From Escallonia rubra (taxonomy: Eukaryota; Streptophyta; Magnoliopsida; Escalloniales; Escalloniaceae), in the NCBI GenBank assembly GCA_033065855.1, contig JAVXUO010000523.1, positions 1-64,000 of the forward strand: DNA of 64,000 nucleotides. Direction: 5' to 3'. This document shows, in pieces, positions 58,450 to 64,000 of this stretch. The notes beneath the pieces are model-generated. The model made no database searches and was not told where the DNA came from. It saw nothing but the letters and a program-made list of their open reading frames with translations. The first letter of the stretch is position 1. The number at the start of each line of letters is the position of its first letter. Position numbers and translations under genes: made by a program.

Positions 58450-60410
58450 TCCACCAGCTCCTGGGGTCGACACGATCTCGAGCTGCATCGACACATGTTG
58501 TTGGACCCGACCCGGGCATTGAGTAGCCCCTAGACCCAGCTAGCCTTAGCATGACGCAGCCTGGGGCATCACCAGTTGCATTTGCAAGTGCAAGTGGTAT
58601 AACTATAACTTAATTACATTTCTTTCTTTGCCCTTGGTTTGTTTATTAATGTTGCATTAATTTTCCATTACATTTATAGCTCCTCGCCGCGGCCGAGGTC
58701 TGACATGCTGCGTGTTAGGTCGAACAGGTCAACCGAAGGAGCAGTGGAGATTATTGATGGAAAGTACATGCCTACTCAGTAGTATTTGATATTGTTTGCT
58801 TATGCTATATCAGTTCAATAGTAGTTGATCTTATTTGTTTATGATTGTTTACCGAGTTCTATTGTTTTCTAGCTCTCTTACTAATATTTATTTAGGTAAT
58901 CATATAGCATTGAAAATGACAAAGCAAGGACAACAATAAGTGGTATTGTGAAATCATGCATTAGAGGACCGTGGTCTGTGTGGTCTGATTGGAAGGACGG
59001 TATAGTTTTAAAGGAGTCGATTTGGAATAGGTTCCTTGTAAGTTGAGTTCATGTTTTTTTATATATAAGATAAGACTAATTACTTGATTATATGTTCATG
59101 ATAAGTCTCACTTTATAGTGTACATTGCGACATGATTCTTTTTCGTTTTTTGACTTGGCAGAGGGTAAGAGAGCTTTCTTCAAGCACATAAAACAAAATT
59201 ATCACAAGTGGTTTTGTGCAGCGAAGGCACATGCTAGAAAAAAGTTGCGGGCAAGGAGCTGATTTGGAGATGTGGAAAGCTCACCTTCCTCGGTGGCTAA
59301 CCCCTGCTATTTGGGCCTCGATAGTGGATAAATAGAAACACAAGGAGTGGGAACGCAAAATCTCGGCAAGGCAAGAGTGCATGCAACAATAGTGCCTTTC
59401 ATACTGGTGGTTCCGTGCCACATCCTGTCCTCGTGCATATGAGGAGTGTACAAAATCCAATGCTAACTAAAGCACAAGCCAAGCTGGTAGTCTACGCGGA
59501 CACCCATAATTTGAAGAATAGGCAAGGCAAGCCATATGTGAACGAGAAAGCAGAGAAAATCAGGGTAATATCCAAACCATTTCACTTTATATATTAGTTA
59601 ATGCCTAAATCCAAAGGTGTAGCAGTAAATAGGAATAGTCTAATGCCTAAAGCGTAAACTAGAAAAAACAATATATTGCATATGTATGAATAGATTATGA
59701 AATGTTTGGTCATTTCTGCCCCCTTGTCTTTCCAGCATGCAAAGAGGAACTTTAACTATATAATTGTCTCGACACATATATCACATTTGTCTGCAGGATG
59801 CCTTTAAGTCTAAGGTGGAAGGTACTCAGACAATGACCTCTGAGGATGATGTTGAGGAGCAATGGCTCACCGTATCGGATGTCCTGGACAAGAAGGGTCG
59901 TGCAGTTGGTCTTAGAACTCGTGGACCACCACCACGATTGAGGATGAGCAGTGCAGGAGGTTCATCTAGACGTATCACTGCCACACAAAATGTGACTGCG
60001 GATATTCCCGAGCACTGGAAGCCACAACTGCATAGTATGTTTTAAGAATTTATGCAAAAACATAAGGAAGCAGAGGCACGTCAGGCAGAGGGACATCATG
60101 CAGAGGTACATATTCATGTATGTGTGTGTATGTGTGCGTGGAGGGGATTTTGGGAATGTTCAATCACGGTGGTATTGAAAATAATGATCTCGCTTAAAGA
60201 ATGACTTAAGTTAGTCTAAATTCGTTTATGTCTGGGCCTATAGAATCCATGATTCTTCACCATATCATTTATGATATGCACTTTTAGCAATTGTCAGTCA
60301 AATTTATCTTTTATGTGATTGTGCAGCTATCTAGAAATACAGGGGATTATGATGTCAATGATGGTGTGGATACCAACGAGGAGTATGACCTTGATGATGA
60401 CGGAAATTGA
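58450..60410 (+). pseudogene. CACTA second gene, Ptta/En/Spm-type transposase remnant
   Basis: Exon-like pieces in order: CIRGPWSVWSDWKDGIVLKE (about 58950-59035, ending at a GTAAGT), RAFFKHIKQNYHKWFCAAKA (about 59170-59235), then MLTKAQAKLVVYADTHNLKN (59455-59563), EDDVEEQWLTVSDVLDKKGR (59795-59915) and EHWKPQLHSMF (60010-60045). The pattern is that of the plant Ptta/En/Spm (Transposase_24) family that accompanies TNP2 in CACTA elements. Several stops lie between the pieces, so it is decayed. Confidence 0.75.
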
Positions 60411-60714
60411 GTGACCAACTAATCCCCTCTCTTTGATATTTCAAATGTCCCTTTCATGTTCAAGGATGTCGTTACATTATGATAGTTTATGAATAGTGTT
60501 TGACTTGGTATTTGATGTGTTTATAAATTTATGGAGTTTGATGTGTTAATAAATTTTATGGCATTTGATCTGTTAATGGATTTTGTGGAGCTAGATGTGG
60601 TAATGAATTTTGTGTAGCTTGATTTGTTAATGGATTTGTTGTATACAAGTTTGAAAAAAAAAAAATTGGATTTGCAAAGAACAAGCAAAACTATTTTCTT
60701 TTGTTTTTAAATTT

Positions 60715-61094
60715 TAGCGACAATTATAATTTGTCACTATATGCATAAAACAAAAAAAAAATTGCAAACCAATATTGACGGCCAAATACGTCGCAAAAAG
60801 GAATTACTAACGGAATATTTACATTTTATGTGATGGAATTATCCGTCACCAATAATTTTATAAAAAAAAAAAAATATATATGTTTTTTGAAATAAAAAAA
60901 TGCCTTCAGTGATGGAAATCCCGTCACTAAAGGTTTCCATTCCATCGCCGATGGCGTGACGAAATCCTTAAATTCCGTCACCAACTTTTTAGTGATGAGA
61001 CTTTACGCTGCGGATACGTGTGACAGAATTTTCTATCAATAAAACTTTTTGTGACGGAAATTTCCGTCACTAAAACCCTATTTTTCTTGTAGTG
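60715..61094. repeat. CACTA subterminal repeats and right terminus
   Basis: At least eight CCGTCAC or GTGACGG motifs in both orientations lead up to CTTGTAGTG at 61094. The 42830-43062 fragment ends with the same kind of terminus. Confidence 0.85.
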
Positions 61095-62600
61095 CTAAAC
61101 CTTAATCAAAATACAATTGTGATTTGAAGATTTTAAACTTAGTGGTTGATTTTATTATTTAGGATTGAACTTTTTGGAAGCTTATGCAACTTTGTGAATC
61201 TTTTATCGTGAATTGAGGTAAGGGTTGTACATATTTATACTGTGAGGTTGTTTGCATTGAAATGATTTTGATGAGATCAAAGGCCGATACTTTTTACTTT
61301 TATCAAGTCCATCGATATTATATTTCGTAGTGATTTCTTAATGTTGCGGCACAAAAGTAGATGATTCCTCACGTCACACCATTCTTGCCTATCTGTACTC
61401 TTTGGCTATCTTATTTCTTTTTCTATAGCACCTTATCCAAGACTCATTTGGCAGTACACGAGTTCTAGGCTCATGTTGTGTATATACGTGTCTTTCTTGA
61501 AAAGCCCCTACATTAAAACATAGTGATATCCTGCTACAGAAGTCACTTTATTAGAAATGGTTACATTTTTCTACTATTTGATCAAACCAAAGTTTTGTTG
61601 ATTAATCTTTTTTATGCCACCGTTCCCTGTGTTGTGCGTGTACATCATATGTGGCTCAGCCACATGTTATTTTCTTCTTGGACCTTGTCCCCTTTATACC
61701 TTTGTGCTCGATTCTAACATCGATCAAATCTATGTCTTACAAACTCGAGTAATTACCTGAAATGGGAGGAAAAGGGAGGGTTCGGGTTGGGGGGGAGGGC
61801 AGTTTGAGCATAAATCCCGGTAATGATCATATGTATACACGTATAGAATAAAACGCATGTATCCAATAACATATAGCTGAGTCCAAACAAAACATATGAA
61901 AACGAAAGTGGGAAGACGATTGATAATCTTCGCACGACAAATAATCTCACTTCGGGATATCCATCCCATCAAAGATCAAATCAAAGTCAAAGTGAAATAA
62001 ACGCATTCGAATAATTGAACTAATAATCGAATACGATACAATCACGTAATCCATGACTGTAAAGCATGTTAACCTAAGCAAGTGAAGGTTCTAAATTCAA
62101 AGTTTGCATACTGGTAGCAATTACCATATGATGTCATGGCACTACGTTAACCTAAACAAGTGAAGGTTCTAAACATTGTTTCAATTCAAATGGGTCAAGT
62201 GGACATCAAAGTATCTTAAAGGCACTGGAGCAATAAAGCATCAAAACCTTGAATTTGAAAATCGATAGCCTAATGATAATAGAAAATATTCGATTTTAGA
62301 CTTGAATCGAAGATAGAAAAGGTTGGAATAAATTTCCAATCATATATAATCTTAGCACTACAAATAAATGATCGAAAAGTGAATGATCGAGCTAGTGAGT
62401 GATTGAGTGAGTGAGTGTTTTAGCGTTTCAGAAGTTCAGGTGTTAGTGCTGTGAATTTTCAGGTCGTTACAACAACACTTGATGATCTTTCTAGATCAAG
62501 CACAAGCCTTGATTATCCCTTTTAGGGTTGTTTTAATGGTTTCACTCTTAATCCTCCACCAACTCATTTTCTCTCTCCTAAGACACTTCGTTCTCTCCCT
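61095..62600. other. Intergenic region, no gene seen
   Basis: Short frames only. CTAAACAAGTGAAGGTTCTAAA-type phrases are duplicated near 62072 and 62152. Confidence 0.4.

Positions 62601-62603
<3 letters not shown>

Positions 62604-62648
<45 letters not shown>
62604..62648. repeat. (CT)n microsatellite
   Basis: About 45 bases of CT follow CTCTCCCTTCTCTCTCG. Confidence 0.9.
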
Positions 62649-62651
<3 letters not shown>

Positions 62652-62984
62652 AGAATGATGAACACACAATATATGATTTATATGCTTAATATGTGTGTCA
62701 AGTCAAAATGAAGTAATTTTTTTGGGATGGAGGGAGTACAATTCATCGGTCCAACTCTAATTCAAATTTCAAAAAGTAAAGTCTTATCTTTAATTGTAGA
62801 ATTAAATCCAAAGATCACCTGACCTTTTCCAAACAATTCATGTCAAAACTAAAATAACAATAATACTAGTTAGGGTTCAAACAATCACACTAATCTGAGC
62901 ATTAGGTCAAACCATTTATACCTAAAGTATCATAATTTTATAACACCCATTATGCCCAAAATTAAGTCCATCTAATCCTAAATA

Positions 62985-64000
62985 TGTAACACCCCAATTT
63001 TTTTTATTTATCGGTCTCCTTGTGTAAATACTAATGAGAATAGTATTGTGACTTTGGCTTAAATGGTGGGTCTAGAAACTATTTAGATCTTTCTTCTCGT
63101 CAAGGGGTTATATTTAGGATTTGATGACCAAATTTAAAATTGAGTTTTAGCTTGACCCATTTAAAAAGTTAGAAAATTACACACACGTGTGTGCGTGCGC
63201 ACACACATTCCTTTTAGATTTCTGATACTTTATGTATAATATATTAGGTTACCCTAGAAGCACTACAGACTTTTCAGGAGCCTCAAAACAACCTCTTGGA
63301 AGAGATCCATTGAAAATCTAGACACATGTGATAGTTTATTTCGATCTTAAAATTGAGGGTTGTTGTAAGAACCATATAATTATTTTGTGATTGTTGAAAC
63401 ACTAAAAACTTTTGGCTATGTTTATTTTAGGGCTTTTGATATAAATGGATTAAGGATATCAAGGCTTTGTAATTATTTATGCAATTAGAGGAGATCAAGG
63501 CTTTGACTTACTCTATATCAGATTATCAGTTGTTTCTTATCAATTTTTTATGATCTTAGATATTTTGAAAACACTAAGGACTCCTCTTCAACTTTCAAAT
63601 TTAGTTTTATTATAGAGTCATCTTGTACTAGTTGAATATGTGGACTCTAATATTTGATAAAAAGTATTGTTGACTTTACTAGTGTCTTTTTGAAATATAG
63701 AATATTATTATTTGAACTAGTGGAGTCTTTTCGAACTTAATTTTGTATTGTTTTTAATGCCTTGAAACCTTTTGACCCATTCTAAATGTAGTTATCTACG
63801 GGAATTGATTACTTTGACATTGTATTATTTGCGAATATAAACTATTTGATCTTGTTGCTATTCTAGTTTTTGAATTGAAAGTTAGTACATTGGTTTTTGG
63901 TATTCGTCATGCACTTTGGTGTTGTATTTTATCAACTCCAAGTACTGTTACCAATACATCGTGTTTTGTATTCTGTGGGTGAGTTTGTATGATTATCAGT
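62985..64000 (+). mobile_element. Possible start of an LTR retrotransposon or LTR fragment
   Basis: TGTAACACCCCAATTTTTTT resembles the 5' terminus of many plant LTRs. The sequence continues as gene-free DNA to the window edge, so neither the end nor a mate can be seen. A GT/GC purine-pyrimidine alternation (ACACACGTGTGTGCGTGCGC) lies at about 63181. Confidence 0.2.

Larger units (their letters stand above)
54649..61094 (+). mobile_element. CACTA (En/Spm) element, degenerate, right terminus present
   Basis: Two gene remnants (TNP2-type and Ptta/En/Spm-type) are followed by a subterminal region full of CCGTCACTAAA and GTGACGGAA motifs (60715-61080) and a perfect TTTTTCTTGTAGTG terminus at 61094. 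The left terminus was not found, so the start given is that of the first gene. Confidence 0.82.

Overview
This is a window of plant nuclear DNA, most likely from a eudicot. It has GT-AG introns, a plant-type RED/SMU2 splicing-factor gene, plant mobile domain (PMD) and FAR1-type transposon proteins, Copia, hAT, CACTA and Mutator-like (MULE) elements, tRNA-derived SINEs and many (TA)n, (CT)n and (GT)n tracts. One host gene is clearly complete. A second host-type gene, a ZIP metal transporter, survives as a broken C-terminal fragment. Most of the rest is transposable elements or their debris.

Layout. 1-861: a dispersed repeat, degenerate telomere-like DNA and a (TA)n tract. 862-13483: a 12.6-kb MULE bounded by inverted repeats that start GGAGCTGATCC. 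It carries a PMD-Ulp1 gene, an array of about 20 palindromes, two divergently transcribed small paralogous genes, a 133-bp inverted repeat, a captured B3-domain fragment, a second palindrome cluster and an intact 764-residue FAR1-type transposase. 13520-14977: a 1.46-kb non-autonomous relative with the same ends, in the same TA tract. 15764-27614: the RED/SMU2 gene on the minus strand, 12 coding exons and 586 residues, with a 5,055-bp Copia retrotransposon (AGCTT target duplication) inside its 7.4-kb fourth intron. 28000-39000: a nest of hAT elements, three of them recognisable and two with exact 8-bp target duplications, plus a SINE with a 16-bp target duplication. 39000-47200: gene-poor DNA with a CACTA end and a CTATCGAT-rich minisatellite. 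47213-51379: a second, unrelated MULE (9-bp duplication CTGAAACTC) with a deleted MuDR-type transposase gene facing a GRF zinc-finger, coiled-coil, membrane-anchored protein gene. 51422-51806: a foldback MITE. 53019-53840: the ZIP fragment. 54649-61094: a decayed CACTA element. 61095-64000: gene-free DNA.

The most unusual unit is the 12.6-kb MULE. One palindrome (GTCCGCTA, a 5-8 base spacer, TAGCGGAC) recurs about 40 times, in the terminal repeats, in two internal arrays and around the small gene pair. The two small genes encode basic, EENNRM-motif proteins with acidic tails. They are the natural candidates for proteins that bind the palindrome, by analogy with the sequence-specific anti-silencing proteins of Arabidopsis VANDAL elements. 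That link is inference; the palindromes, the paralogy and the layout are read directly. The second MULE is also notable because its accessory gene occupies the convergent position that mudrB holds in maize MuDR.
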